DNA from: Pomphorhynchus laevis
Taxonomy: Eukaryota > Acanthocephala > Palaeacanthocephala > Echinorhynchida > Pomphorhynchidae
Reading direction: 5' to 3'
DNA: 64,000 nt
NCBI GenBank assembly: GCA_012934845.2
Contig: WNNJ02002532.1
Coordinates: 1 to 64,000, forward strand
Shown here: in pieces, positions 11,467 to 22,639 of the stretch
How positions within the stretch are numbered: the stretch's first letter is position 1
How the letters are laid out: every line of letters begins with the position of its first letter
The notes under the pieces: generated by a model
What the model was told of the DNA's origin: nothing
The model's database searches: none
The model's input: only the letters and a program-made list of their open reading frames with translations
Translations under genes and position numbers: made by a program

Positions 11467-11576
11467 ATTGTACCTGTTATTGATAATTATTAACATTTAT
11501 AAATGTTTTCGTTTTGAATATTTAATAATTATTGATAATTAATAATTATTTTTACCGGCGAATATCTAGATAGAAC

Positions 11577-11630
11577 ATCGCTCGCTTTGCTTACGAGTTA
11601 TGCAAAGCGAGCGATATGATCGCTTTGCAT
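11577..11630 (+). promoter_or_regulatory. Two mutually exclusive hairpins downstream of SLC16 stop
   Basis: Arm A (11577-11590, ATCGCTCGCTTTGC) is the exact complement of arm B (11602-11615). Part of arm B (11600-11610, ATGCAAAGCGA) is also the exact complement of arm C (11620-11630). B can therefore pair with A or with C but not both. The site is 110 bp after the stop codon, so it is probably in the 3' untranslated region. A role is inference. Confidence 0.5.
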
Positions 11631-12177
11631 AACTTTGCATATAATGCTTTCCTTTAATCTGGAAATTCATCGCGATTTTATTAATCTGGAAATTCGTTTC
11701 TATTTTATTAATTCAAAAATTTACCTATTTTATTGTTCCTCGACATGAGAAACAGTCTTTGACATCCTTACTATGACCAAAATGTCATTTGTAATGTATG
11801 TAAACTATTTAGTATGGTAAATTCCTTATAAATTGCCCCAGGCAGCAGTTACTCCAACTGAGAGTTCATAGATTTTGACAGTGATTAAATTCTTCACGAG
11901 TAGCATGCGAATTACCGTGTCATTAATACATGGCGAGGACGGGTTATCGCTTTAGTAACAAAGTGTTTTGAGAAGAAATACATTGTACACCTATTATAAT
12001 TCACAAATAATATCTAAAAATTTCTTTCTCGTGGATTTTCTGTGTGGCACATGCTCAGCAAAGCGTATATCAACATTTAAGAGCAAGAAAGGGCAATTGA
12101 TTAAAAACTCCAGCAGCAAACCTATAAAAAATATATTTTTGGAATTTGGGTCAAATATTGCATATAATGTGTATAGT
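11631..12177. other. Region 3' of SLC16 gene, nothing recognised
   Basis: Mixed-composition DNA with a 70-residue frame at 11968-12180 that resembles no family I know. No clear exon or repeat. Confidence 0.35.
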
Positions 12178-12179
12178 TA

Positions 12180-12356
12180 AATCAGCTAACTGAGTCTACG
12201 TAATTAATATAATTATAAAATAAACAAAACATAATAATGCTAAATCAAAATTTAATAATTAAATAATAAAATTAAAAATTGTTTTTAGATTTTCTATAAT
12301 TTAAATCAAGTTAAAATAAAAAATTTGAAATTAAAAATAAACGTCATTTTTATGAA
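12180..12356 (-). repeat. Dispersed repeat, inverted copy of 63040-63222
   Basis: The reverse complement of this segment matches 63040-63222 almost throughout, sharing long blocks such as ACTTGATTTAAATTATAGAA and GACTCAGTTAG. No coding capacity is visible. Confidence 0.75.
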
Positions 12357-12433
12357 TGTGACACCTCCTTTCGAAAAAGTTATTGAAATAAAAAATCACT
12401 GAAAATATTGAAATAAAATTATACAAGTAAGTA

Positions 12434-12890
12434 ATGAACAAATTAATAAATAAGTTAATATACCTTCTTAAACTCTGCTTAGTATATTGTCCATATTCTG
12501 ATCAGCAGAGGGATCATATCCTTCAGGCACGCATCAACGCGATACCTTGCGATTGTGCACCATGGGAATGCCACACATCTAGTAACCAATCGCATCGCAC
12601 GATGGTCGATAATAACAAGAACAAAAAGATAACTCTGAGAAAAAAATGCTAGCCGTATCCTTTCTCAGTTAAACTCTGTAACGAGAATATAAATATTCGT
12701 TATAGAGAACATGTCTGAAAATATCGGAAATATTAGGAAGGTGACACATTTTTTTTTCATTTGTTGAATGAAGATTGAAAATACGACCTTTATAGGTTAT
12801 CGATATAATCCCGGCAGCTTGCTGAGATAGCTGGGAGTTGAATCGGGTTAGACTATCACTACCTACGACGGAAAAGCGTCTAATCGCCGC
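12434..12890. other. Unassigned segment with small LINE A-like relic
   Basis: From about 12770 to 12890 the sequence follows the minus-strand LINE A copy near 14800-14890 (shared ACGACCTTTATAGGT, GGCAGCTTGC-like and ACTATCAC blocks). 12434-12660 has a higher G+C stretch without recognised homology. Confidence 0.35.
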
Positions 12891-13318
12891 ATAAGAGATA
12901 AACGATATAAGAGTGGGTCTTTTTAATGTATTCGGTATTACATTGCATTGTAATATAATGTTATGTTATAAAAAGACTTGTCTTGTTATAGAAAAGTTAA
13001 ACACTAAACGATATTGCAAATCCCCGGATGTTGCATATATCCCAAACAATTGTAAAATAGTTTTATAATTTACATTAAAATGTAAAATAAAATTTAATAA
13101 TAAGGATTTTAATAAACAACTATATAACCGATAATAACTAAAAAGAAAAACAGCTAAGAAACAAAAAAGTACAAGAAATCTACAAATATTTCTGTCCAGT
13201 CTTTCAACAAATTTCTAAGGTTGCAGCAGGATCTGAGCCCTCCAGCCGATCCAACAACGAAGAGTTCAATCAAGGCGGACTATGCTCGGTAAACGCGATA
13301 AGAGGAGCTTAAGAAACC

Positions 13319-15058
13319 TTAGTATTTGCTCTGGGGACTCCTTTTAAAAAGAAGACTAATCCCGAGATAGCCCAAGTACCCCCATAGGTGCACTTGGGTC
13401 TTCCCATTTAACAACAGATGCGAATCCCGTTTTAAAGGCCCTCTAGCTTTCTTCAGGATACGTTTAAGTTTATCTAGGTCAGCTTTCGCTGACCAGTTCA
13501 CCGTAACGGCGAACCCCAAATATTTTAATCGACTTGTCAAAGTGGGGAGTGGTTGATTTGCAAATATGAAGGATAGAGCTGATATTGCTTATCTCTTCAA
13601 TTTGTTCTTGATGGTTGGGGCGCCATGAAAGACGACCACTTGTGATTTCAAGAAATTCAAAATAAGATTGGACATTGTTAACATGTTTTTTATCTTAAAA
13701 AGAAACGGCTGATGTCAGAGACTACATCTTTGCACCTGCGTCCAGAGAACAGGGATGTGGTATCATCAGCGTATACCACTAGATGTTGATCACGTTTAAA
13801 TATCTTATATAGTTCTATAGAGGCAGCAAGATATAAGATTGCAGAAAGTGGTGAACATTGGGGCACACCTGTAATAGGGTAGAACTGACGTGCATCAGGG
13901 TCGTCTTCATAGTAGAACCGCTTGGTGTACAGCAATATCTCCACCCTGTTAACAATTCTCGCAGGCAACCCGAGGGACCTGAGAGAAGAAATAACAAAGG
14001 GAATGGAGATACGGTCAAATGCAGCAGAAAAATCTAAAAAAAAACAGCCACAGCAAGTTGATGATTGTTATCCTGACGAAACTGATGAACTTCACCAATT
14101 GCTGAATGGACCAAGCGCCTTTTGACAAGCCCATGAAAACTTGGTGGGATTAAATTACGTCTAATTAAATGATGGCGGATTTTACGCGCAAGCGTTTTTT
14201 TGTAGATGGAAATGAGGGAGTTTTGAATCGAAATGGGACGCAGATCTTTAGGACATGAAACCGGACTACGCTCGGGTAAAAAAATTCTACGACTAATATT
14301 GATGTCGGCTACATCGGATGGTGAGGCTAAAAGCAATGTGACGGTCACTTTTCTTTGATCGTTTGTCAAAAGCTGACAGATCCGAGAAGATAGTTGAGCG
14401 ACGGATTTGGAGGTGCCCGGAAGTGGACCCCAGAGTTAATGATATCTGTAACAGATAAGTCTCTGCTCCTGAAGTCATCCCAAGACGGAATTGGTTGAGG
14501 AGATTGAGTGGCTTCATAGTTATGTAGGGATAGTGACTCTTTCAAAACTCTGACAAGGCCAATGATCCCTATCCAACCCACAGCCCTAACCTACCAGCAG
14601 ACACACATCTCTTTCTAGAGTATCTTCCAAAAGGAAGACCGAAAAGGATTAAGGTGAGCAAGGCTCGCCCTATCCCTGCTCAGCTGGAATCTATATCTAG
14701 AGCTCCAGTATTCATTAGAAAAGGCCTGTCTGGTGGAAACAGAGAGATTGGGAAGGTGAAGCATTTGAGCCAGCGCCTTGAGTTTTGTTGGAGTGAAATT
14801 GTGTATGCGACCTTTATAGGTAGTCGAAAGCAAAGCGGTAGCTTGCGATGAGAGGTAGTAGTTAAATTTGGCCAAACTCTCACTACTAATTCTGGGGAAG
14901 AATTGGATAGCTGCCTGAAAGAGAACCACTCCGATGGGATCAAAGTGAAACCTCCTTCTAAGCAACGTATCTTCCTCTATCCGCCAACGAATTAGGTCAT
15001 GAGCGGTGGCCTGTTGTTGGCGCGACTGCTCCGTACAAAAGGGTTTAAATAACCACAT
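13319..15058 (-). pseudogene. LINE A reverse transcriptase
   Basis: RT copies the element RNA at the nicked target. In order on the minus strand: linker (LKALAQMLHLPNLSVS), DLRPISIQNSLISIY (RT block 2), FLDFSAAFDRISIPF-like block A, YPITGVPQCSPLSAILYLAA (block B), HLVVYADDTTSLFSG (block C with YADD catalytic Asp pair) and the thumb region with LKYLGFAVTVNWSAKADLDK. The frame shifts at least three times between 14517 and 13319. Confidence 0.85.
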
Positions 15059-15059
15059 A

Positions 15060-15610
15060 TATGAAGCAGTAATATGTCGAGGAGAGAATTAGTTGTTAAG
15101 CAATGAAAGGTGGGTACCGTGGTTTGTGAATAAGAAAGCCGTTCCTGTTTCTGCGGATTGCTGCATTAGTCCAACGACCAGTTCTGTTATTGAAATCACC
15201 AAGCATCATTTCATAACCACTACCCAATATACGATCCAGGAGGTCACGGCTCATGTGAATTTCTCCTGGCCGGATATAGATATTGGCTATGCTGATGCGT
15301 TTACCGTTTTTACAGAGCGATATAGCTAAAAAAGACAGGGCTGGACAAGAATAGTTTAACAGAAAGGAATATCTTAAAGAGCATTGAACTAGGGTTAGAA
15401 GACCTTGAGGTGGAGAGGAGTCAGGTGGGGTAATGTTTGGAGTAAAGTGGGTATAAATGTGCTTAAGGATAAATCGAGTAATGCCATGGGGGAGATGGAT
15501 AGACCGCTTCTCCTGAAGGACTATAATATCTGCGTCTCTACCAAATAGAACACCAAGGGCAAAAGCACCTCCCGAGTTCCACTGGAGGATATTCAGTGCA
15601 AAATGCTCTT
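15060..15610 (-). pseudogene. LINE A APE-type endonuclease domain
   Basis: This enzyme nicks target DNA to prime reverse transcription. Minus-strand reading shows LNILQWNSGG (metal-binding Asn), DIIVLQEKRS (catalytic Glu), ISIANIYIRPG and MMLGDFNNRTG (catalytic Asp/Asn), in the order of APE/exonuclease III-like nucleases. The C-terminal SDH motif is not clear here. It is adjacent to and upstream of the RT domain. Confidence 0.78.
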
Positions 15611-15796
15611 GACTACTTTGCGTTGTGCTAATTCAGCTGGAGTGGGATTGCCTACCCCTTGCAGGAGGCAGGAGAGAGAAGGTTGCCCTTCTCCACCAGG
15701 AGAAGACACTTGTCCACCGGCATTGTCTTCATTTCCCGGGGATATCAGCCATTGCGATCACCCATACAGCAGACCTTATCCTGTGACCTCTCCTTA

Positions 15797-16860
15797 TCAC
15801 CCATACAGCAGGCCTCTTCTTAGACCCCTGTGGCCTCTTGACCTTCCAAAAAACAGGAATAGGGGAACGCTATTCCACATGTTCTTTAGTAAGTTGACAA
15901 CAATGGATTGAAATTCATCTTTCAAGATCTGCATCCTTGTATCCATCAAAGTCACAATATCGCGATCGGTCATTCTTACCTCACAAGGATTGGCCGAGGC
16001 TACAGCAAAGCAAGCTGGTCTAGGTGCCGGTGTACCGATATGTCGTGTTTTATAAGCCTTGAATAAGGGGCAACGTCTAGACCACGCAGGGGGTCCTCCA
16101 AAGTTGTTGCATTGAGGGGAGAGGGCACATTTCCCCTCGAGGAATTTCCCAGCCGCACATACATCACAATTATGGGGCCTAGAACAAGTGAAGGCCCGGT
16201 GTCCCCATCCATGACATCTATTGCAGTGTGGAAACGTAAGTGAGTCTGCATCAATTACTGTGAAAACCAGATTGTAACCCAAGAATGGTTGTATTTGCTG
16301 TTAGCAAGGAGCTTAGCATTATCAATGGCAGTGAAGCAGAACGAAATACGAATGGCTAGACCATTTTCCCCATAACGGGGCGTGTGTTTGTCACCTTAAA
16401 GCCCTTCTCGAAGTTTTCAATATCTTCACCAGAGGCATACGCAGGAAAATTCGAAACCTTTAAAGTTGCTTGAACGGGCTTAAAGGCAGACGAGCCATAG
16501 TCAGACAAGTTTTTTGTGAAGTAGTCTAGAAATGAGTAAGCCAGTTCTGGAGAATAAAAAGAAATTCGAACTTCGGATTTGAAGAATCTAATAGAATTGA
16601 TAAGAACTCTCTTCTGAAATTTCGAAGCGAACTCTCTAAAAAAATGTTAAAGGGAAATTTTCTCCAATGGTTTTTTTCAATCTTTATCACTACCAAGTTA
16701 GTTAATTTTGGCACAGGAGGGAGTTCACTCTACGTGCTAGAAACAGATATTTGCACGATCACTAACCTTTAATCCTTCTTTGACTGTATCTCCATTGAAA
16801 GCAAAAACTGTTGGATTCTTTGATGCACCAATAGTGTTTCCGCTGTTGCACATTTTTCGC
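15797..16860 (-). pseudogene. LINE A ORF1, Gag-like zinc-knuckle protein
   Basis: This would be the RNA-binding chaperone of the retrotransposon particle. The minus-strand frame at 16282-15797 shows three CCHC-like knuckles: CNRCHGWGHRAFTC, then a CDVCAAGKF...KCALSPQC variant, then CNNFGGPPAWSRRC. The W-G-H-R-A-F core of the first knuckle is typical of Jockey/I ORF1. Upstream, a frame starting MCNSGNTIGASKNPTVFAF near 16851 and a segment KVSNFPAYASGEDIENF may be the ORF1 N-terminus, now in other frames. It is split by frameshifts. Confidence 0.7.
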
Positions 16861-16869
16861 TTTCTTCGA

Positions 16870-17160
16870 AATAAAATTTAATTTTTTCCAATCCATTTAA
16901 TTATTGACAACAACGCAATGTTTTACATACAGCATTTCACAATTAGAAAGGCAGGTTTTTGATAAAAAAAAACAAATTTTGACAAAATCCAATCAAACGT
17001 TCGACATTTTATTTTAGAAAGAACCAAAATTAAACAAAAGACCTGTGATACTGAAATACACAATTACAATTAATTGACGATAGTTAACGACAATATTTAA
17101 AAAATTCAAAAATGTAAAAGTAAACGTGTTTATTGATCCTGCTCCAACATTCAAAATTTA
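16870..17160. other. AT-rich spacer, no feature
   Basis: No coding or RNA signal. Its right end (TTATTGATCCTGCTCCAACA) resembles 23011-23060, suggesting a shared old repeat next to LINE fragments. Confidence 0.35.
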
Positions 17161-17189
17161 AAAAGGAATTAATATCAATCATTTTAAAG

Positions 17190-17420
17190 TCATTTCATTG
17201 ACTTTCTGAATTCGGATTTCGACCTCATACGTCAACGATAGACGCACTAGAAGTAGTTTATGATAATGTATTTCGTTTTTATAAAGGATCGTCTTTATTT
17301 GCAATATTTGTGGACTTTAGTAAATCACTTGACATAGTGAATCGCGAGTTTTTTTTCAAATCTATATAGACTTTACAATATACATAGCCTGTCCTATCAC
17401 ATGTTAAAGGTTGCTTTTCG
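17190..17420 (+). mobile_element. LINE fragment (RT blocks 2-A)
   Basis: Plus-strand reading gives FGFRPHTSTIDALEVVYDNV followed by IFVDFSKSLDIVNREF, the typical reverse-transcriptase region around the first catalytic Asp of CR1/Jockey-like LINEs. It is a short relic with no ends visible. Confidence 0.65.
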
Positions 17421-17992
17421 TATAAATATTTAAAAATATTATTTATAAATACTTTAATTTTATAAATTATATAAAATTATGTTTTCATATTTATTATTAT
17501 TCTTAAAAGGCTTAGCCGTAAGGCTATTTTGCCTGATCACAGTTTAAAAAAATAAAATTAAAATATAAGAAACGAAGAAAAAGAAGTCAACAAGCAAAAG
17601 AAACAAATCACTGCAAATACGTCCATAACTCGTTTCCATGTCTTTAATAATTTTTTGAACAAATGCACACTCCGGGGGAAGCAATTTCATCAGGAAGAGA
17701 ATTCCACATATTAAGTACCCTTTTCGACAGTCTCCAGCATTTTGGATACCTATCATGCCTTTATTATAGACAGTTTGCTGTGACCTCTCAAAATCGATGA
17801 ACGTAATGTGATCGAACCATTTGGGTAACCATCCAAGCGGTGTACAAGCGCATACATTCATATCAAGTCAAGAAACAAAAAGCGTGATGACATCGGTTGA
17901 ATTCTTAGCAAATCTAATCGAGATGCATAATCCACTCTCGCATTCGAACATAAACGAGAACCTCGCCTTAGGACTGACTCTATATCTGTCCT

Positions 17993-19251
17993 TTATTGTT
18001 TGGTGACCAGGAAGGAAGTTTGAATTGCATACTCTAAATGCGGACGAACCAACGTGTTAAACAAATTTCTAAAGACATTAGTGGTAATCTTAAGGAATGA
18101 GTTCTTTACAATATATAGTGCACGAGTAGCGCTTTTTATTGCTCTTTCACTATTAAGTTTAGTTTTTAATGATGCCTGCACGATAATTCCTAAATCCCAA
18201 TAATGCAATACTTCAATGAGAAGAACATCGCCGATATGATATGTAAAATTACTGTATTTTTTACTTATCCTTATAAGTATACACTTATCAACGTTAAGAT
18301 GTAATCCAGTAGAGGGGCACCAATCATGAACTCGATCCAAGTCTGCCTGTAAAGAATTACAGTCATCAATGTCTCGTATAGCAGTCCAAATTTTAAGATC
18401 ATCAGCGAATGCCAAGTGAGTGTTCTCAATACGTAAGAGTAAATCGTTAAGGAACGTGATGAATAATAGAGGACCTAGTGCAGAACCCTGAGGGACACCT
18501 GTCGACATACTTCTTTCTGCATATAAAAACTCACCAACTCTTACCTTTAACGTACGCAATGAAAGAAAATTTTCAATCCAAGAGCAGATTACACGAGGGA
18601 CGCCGTAGTGAATTAAGAGTGACACAGGACCTTTATGTGGAACACGATCAAAGGCTTTCGAAAAATCTAGAAATACGACGTCGAGATAAAGTCCTGAGCT
18701 TAACACTTCCATCCAACTCTCGCGGTAAACAATTTAGATAGACATAAACGGCCTTGTCTAAATCCGTGTTGAGAATAAGCAACAATGCTGTTAAAGTTTA
18801 GATGCTCGAGTAGCCTTTTGACAATAACTCGTTCTAGTAATTTAGAGTGAACACTGGTCAAACTGATAGGGCGAAAATCTAAACAAGAAGTCGCTGGCTG
18901 TTTTTTAGGGATTGGTACAACAATAGAATACTTCCATATTGCAGGAATCCACGAATTGATCAGGCTAAATAAAAATACATGAGCTAAAACACTACTTACG
19001 GCAAGTCCAAACGCATTAATTAGGTAAGGTGAAATATCATCTGGACCAGGAGAGCCAAATCGGTCAAGCCTAGTGATTAGGTGCAATACTTCAGATGCAC
19101 TGATTGGCTTAACGAGATTCTGAGCAATATTGTGAATGGGATACCATTTTAACGAGTAAATATCCGACACAATAGTCGATGGAGAATGGAAGCTGTCCGC
19201 TAGACATTCAGCAATTTTAGACTCAATAGAATGGCTGGGTCCATTTTTCAC
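17993..19251 (-). pseudogene. LINE C1 reverse transcriptase
   Basis: Reads SPGPDDISPYLINAF, IVVPIPKKQP, LDFRPISLTSVHSKLLERVI, QHGFRQGR, VVFLDFSKAFDRVPH (block A), GVPQGSALGPLLFITFLND (block B) and LAFADDLKIW (block C, FADD catalytic pair). This is the full CR1-type palm, broken into two main frames that overlap near 18700-18712. The 5' part ends at the MULE insertion. Confidence 0.87.
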
Positions 19252-19861
19252 ATTATGTGAAAAATGGTCCTTTTTTCACATAAATTTTTTACCCCTAAAA
19301 TGAAAATAAATCTCACTGGAAAAATAATAAAGAGCAATAGAGGAGGTGATAAAATAGCTTATGAAGGCTATTTCTACAATTACACAAAGACTGAGTTGGG
19401 CAAGAAGCATTGGCGCTGCTTCTTGGGTGAATTTTAAACTTGGTTTCAGGGTGAATATCTATCGAATGAAACTTGTAACAAAAAGATATCATTTTGGAAT
19501 GTTTACGAGAGAACAGAGATGAATATTCCCAGAACCACCAACTCTCTTGAAGGTTACCATAGGCATCTAAATAGCTTGATTGATAGTAAACAGAGTTCTA
19601 TAATTCCAATTCTAAATGAACTAAAAAATGAACAGTTAATCGTGGATAACAAGATTTTACTACTTCTTCATGAAGATATAAAAATACCCGAAGATCCCGT
19701 GAAATCCCTTTTGGCTTCCTACAAGTTGCTTCCAAGTATAGATTATCTCAAGCATATTGCTCTGAATTTTCATTGGAAACTTGACTAATAAAAATTTTAT
19801 TTAATTTTTTTACCCCTGTTTTTCATTTGTGAGGACCATTTTATGAAAAATGGTCCTAACG
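19233..19861 (+). mobile_element. MULE (Mutator-like) deletion derivative, about 630 bp
   Basis: Both ends are self-complementary around an ATGGTCC/GGACCAT core (19238-19271 and 19829-19852) and resemble each other as inverted copies, including TTTTTTACCCCT just inside. It lies in LINE C copy 1. It is flanked by an 88-bp direct repeat of LINE C (19145-19232 and 19862-19949) with five differences, which is far longer than a MULE target duplication of 8-10 bp. Confidence 0.7.
19333..19788 (+). pseudogene. MULE protein remnant: FLYWCH finger joined to transposase C-terminus
   Basis: 19333-19432 reads KIAYEGYFYNYTKTE...HWRC, the FLYWCH-type zinc-finger pattern that often precedes MULE transposases. 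The 89-residue frame at 19519-19788 starts MNIPRTTNSLEGYHRHLNSL, matching the R-T-x-N-x-x-E-G-x-H block at the C-terminal end of the catalytic domain. The DDE middle is gone, so this is an internally deleted, non-autonomous copy. A stop separates the two parts. Confidence 0.65.
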
Positions 19862-20253
19862 CATTTTAACAAGTAAATATCCGAAACAATAGTCGACGGA
19901 GAATGGAAGCTGTCCGCTAGACATTCAGAAATTTCAGACTCAATAGAATAAACATATTCACAGGAAGTAATGTATGCTATATTAGAGGGAAGTATCCCTG
20001 AACCTTTCACATATGACCAAAAACGCTTTGGTTGATTCCCGATGCAATTTGCAATACCATCTTCAAATGCTATTAGCTTATGTATTTTCAATCTAGTGCA
20101 GAGGTTGCGCACGTACCGATACTATCTAAGTTTTCAGGATGGGTTTGAGTAATAGCCCACAAGGCATTGCGCAGTTTCAACACTGCACGAAGTTCATGAT
20201 CAAACCACTGAGGGCGAGTGGAATTAATGAAAGTTCTCCGTTTCGGAGCGAAC

Positions 20254-21792
20254 TTATCTGACAAATTTAAAAACGTTATAAAGAATGGACAGCAGATCTG
20301 AATTAGTAGTAGACCTATAACTATGATAAAAAATGTTATAGAAATTAGCTAAGAGATGTCGGATATCCACCCTAGTCCAATTTCGTTTTGGATAACCCAA
20401 TTTTGACCTACAAACGATCTTGGACACTAATTTAATGGATAGAACACAGTGATCACTGTTTCCAAGAGGAGGATAATATGCAATACTGTTGATATCTCCA
20501 GTACATCTTGTAAACACAAGATCTAGAGTAGCACCGTTGACAAGAGCTAGTTCTCTACAATGTTGCACTTAAAGTAGGTCAGCAAGAAATAAATCACGAA
20601 ATTGTTTTGATACGCCTGAGCAGGGTTGATGTTTATTCATATTCCAATCTACATTCGGAAGGTTGAAGTCACATAAAAGGACAAATCGTTGGGATGAACA
20701 AAAATTAAATAAATAATCCTTAAGCCGATCTGTTATCAAAGTGAAAGATGGAGATCTGTAAACAACACAAAGATTTAATTTTAACAATTGATGATTAACA
20801 GTAAAAGACAGACACTCATATGACCACTCAGAATCACAAAGATATGATATATTTGATGTTGAGAGATCGTGTCGAACGAATGCTACAACTCCTCCACCTC
20901 GCATACCAGGAAAGCGATCCGCTCTTAACTTATAACTTACAACATTAAACAGATTATCAGAGATGCCACTATGTAACCAAGACTCCGTCAAGTTCGTAGA
21001 TTGATCGATTTCCCTTCTTGTATGACTCTCATATCATCTCTCCTTTTTTCTAGACTCGATTATTGTCTTAGTCTATTTTCCAACTCACCTAAATCCACTC
21101 TTCTTCCCCTACAACGCATCGTCAACGCAGCTGTCCGAATTCTCCTCCGTCTTCGTCGTTTTGATCACACATCCTACCATCTTGCTTCTCTCGATTTGCC
21201 TACAATTTATTGTCGTGTTCAAATTCGTCTTCTTATCGTTGCTTTCCGCCTTGTAACTTTTCATACCCCTTCATTTCTCAACCTTCCTTTTCTTAATAAT
21301 TCCCGTCCTGTTTACTGTTCCTTGCGTTCCTGTAATTCCCTTCTTTTACATGTCCCAAACTACTCTACCTCCTTTGGACTCCGCTCCTTCCTGGTGGCTG
21401 CTCCTCTATCGTGGAATCATCTGCCCATATTAAACACTTCCCTGAGTGCTTCAAACGACAAATATCAGAACAATTTAACTGCTTGACTTTCTCATTTTTG
21501 TTTGTGCCACTATGTAACCAAGATTCTGAAATACAGAATATATCATAATGATTATCAGCAATATGGTCGAGTAAGAAAGGAAATTGAGATTTAAGACTTC
21601 TAACGTTTGAGTAACCAATATGAAGTGAAGTCTCTGATAACTAAAGGTTTTACTAGTTTTATCATGCACCTCAGAAAAATCAATTAAATCGTCAAAATTG
21701 GAATCAGAATAAAACCCATTCTCTAGTTTGGGAGAAGCGGGGTCCAACGTACTGATGGTCGGCACCGAACTACTTGAAAATTTCTTATGCAT
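20254..21792 (-). pseudogene. LINE C1 APE-type endonuclease, split by LINE B insertion
   Basis: Minus-strand blocks are IGYSNVRSLKSQF-like, CISESWLHSGT (catalytic Glu), GMRGGGVVAFVRHDL, FVLLCDFNLPNVDW (catalytic Asp) and LDLVFTRCTGDI with GNSDHCVLSIK (SDH motif). The WLHSG segment occurs on both sides of the LINE B insertion because the target was duplicated. Confidence 0.82.
20983..21504 (+). mobile_element. LINE B fragment 1, inserted in LINE C1
   Basis: Plus-strand reading is the C-terminal (post-palm) RT region: [79 protein letters not shown]. It is flanked by the same 19 bases, TGCCACTATGTAACCAAGA (20964-20982 and 21505-21523), a target duplication. It lacks the 3' tail found on other copies by roughly 50 bases, so it is short at both ends. 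Confidence 0.85.
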
Positions 21793-22141
21793 AGATTCGT
21801 CTCTCTTTTGCTTATTCTATCCTGTAGCTCCTCGCAAGCTTTCCTCAATATCAAACGCTCATTAAAATTAATGTCTCACAGTATTCTTATAGTAGAATCT
21901 TTTAAGAGGTAATCACGATGAAGCAACATCTTAGCGTGGTCAGCAGAACTCAAGATGACCTTCAACAAGCAAGGTTTCTCTGTGATACGCTTCCCAAGAC
22001 AAATCAAACTCCCAACTTGCAGCTTCATAGCTACATTCTTATCATTTTCCTTAAGAAGTCTGGTACGACTTTACCGAATTTTCGGTAAATTACCAGACAC
22101 TATGCGACACCCATCATCAGCATCACCGGTAGTGAGCGCAT

Positions 22142-22445
22142 TCAATTCACGACCATCACCGCTCCTGAATTTCCAGAAATCACTGCGGTCTTTGTGTCAT
22201 TGTTCATTGATGTGAGTTTCGACGATGAAGAACACTTACTGAACATCTCAGCACAACAGAAACCGCAGAAAATTTTCTTTATCAGTGAATGTATCTTTGT
22301 TACTAGATAAAACACTGACCGTCGTCCATACATCACAATATTCGTTAACGCACTCTAGCTGGAGACTTAAATGCCCTGATTTCTTTGTTGATTTTTTTTG
22401 CCATTTCATCGTTGATTGTCCAATATTGTAATTATTGTATGACAT
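22142..22445 (-). pseudogene. LINE C1 ORF1, PHD-like zinc finger
   Basis: The minus-strand reading CVNEYCDVWTTVSVL, followed by a cysteine pair near FLLCGFC-like and CCAEMFSK residues, aligns with C-S-R-S-G-C-D-I-W-T-T-V in copy 2 (32365-31925). PHD-like fingers in ORF1 are known for CR1-type LINEs. The frame changes within it. Confidence 0.6.
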
Positions 22446-22639
22446 CTTTTTGCTCTCTCTTTGTAAGTAGTTAGTATTCCAATGTAGTTAGTTAATCCAA
22501 TTTAGTTAGTCTTGTATGAGCTAAACTTGTATGAGCTTGTAAAGCTGGACGATTGTATATATCAATTGTAAGTAGTTACTGATCAAGAATATTTAAGCTC
22601 AAGAATATTGATCTGGAACTGGGTTGATTGTATAAGTAG

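Larger units (their letters stand above)
13190..16860 (-). mobile_element. LINE A copy 2, nearly full-length non-LTR retrotransposon
   Basis: On the minus strand the order is ORF1 with CCHC zinc knuckles (about 16860-15750), APE-type endonuclease (about 15610-15060), reverse transcriptase (about 14580-13690) and C-terminal region to about 13190. This layout, with an APE endonuclease and a Gag-like knuckle ORF1, is that of the I/Jockey/R1 group. The copy is inactive: reading frames change several times through endonuclease and RT. The next feature on the left is AT-rich DNA; the 5' end merges with AT-rich DNA near 16870. A truncated relative lies at 495-1960. Confidence 0.88.

Noticed and set aside
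15603-15911. Plus-strand 102-residue Pro/Arg-rich frame
   Set aside because: It is antisense to LINE A ORF1 and the endonuclease junction and has no family features.
19145-19949. 88-bp flanks as the MULE target-site duplication
   Set aside because: Far longer than any MULE duplication and already diverged at five sites.
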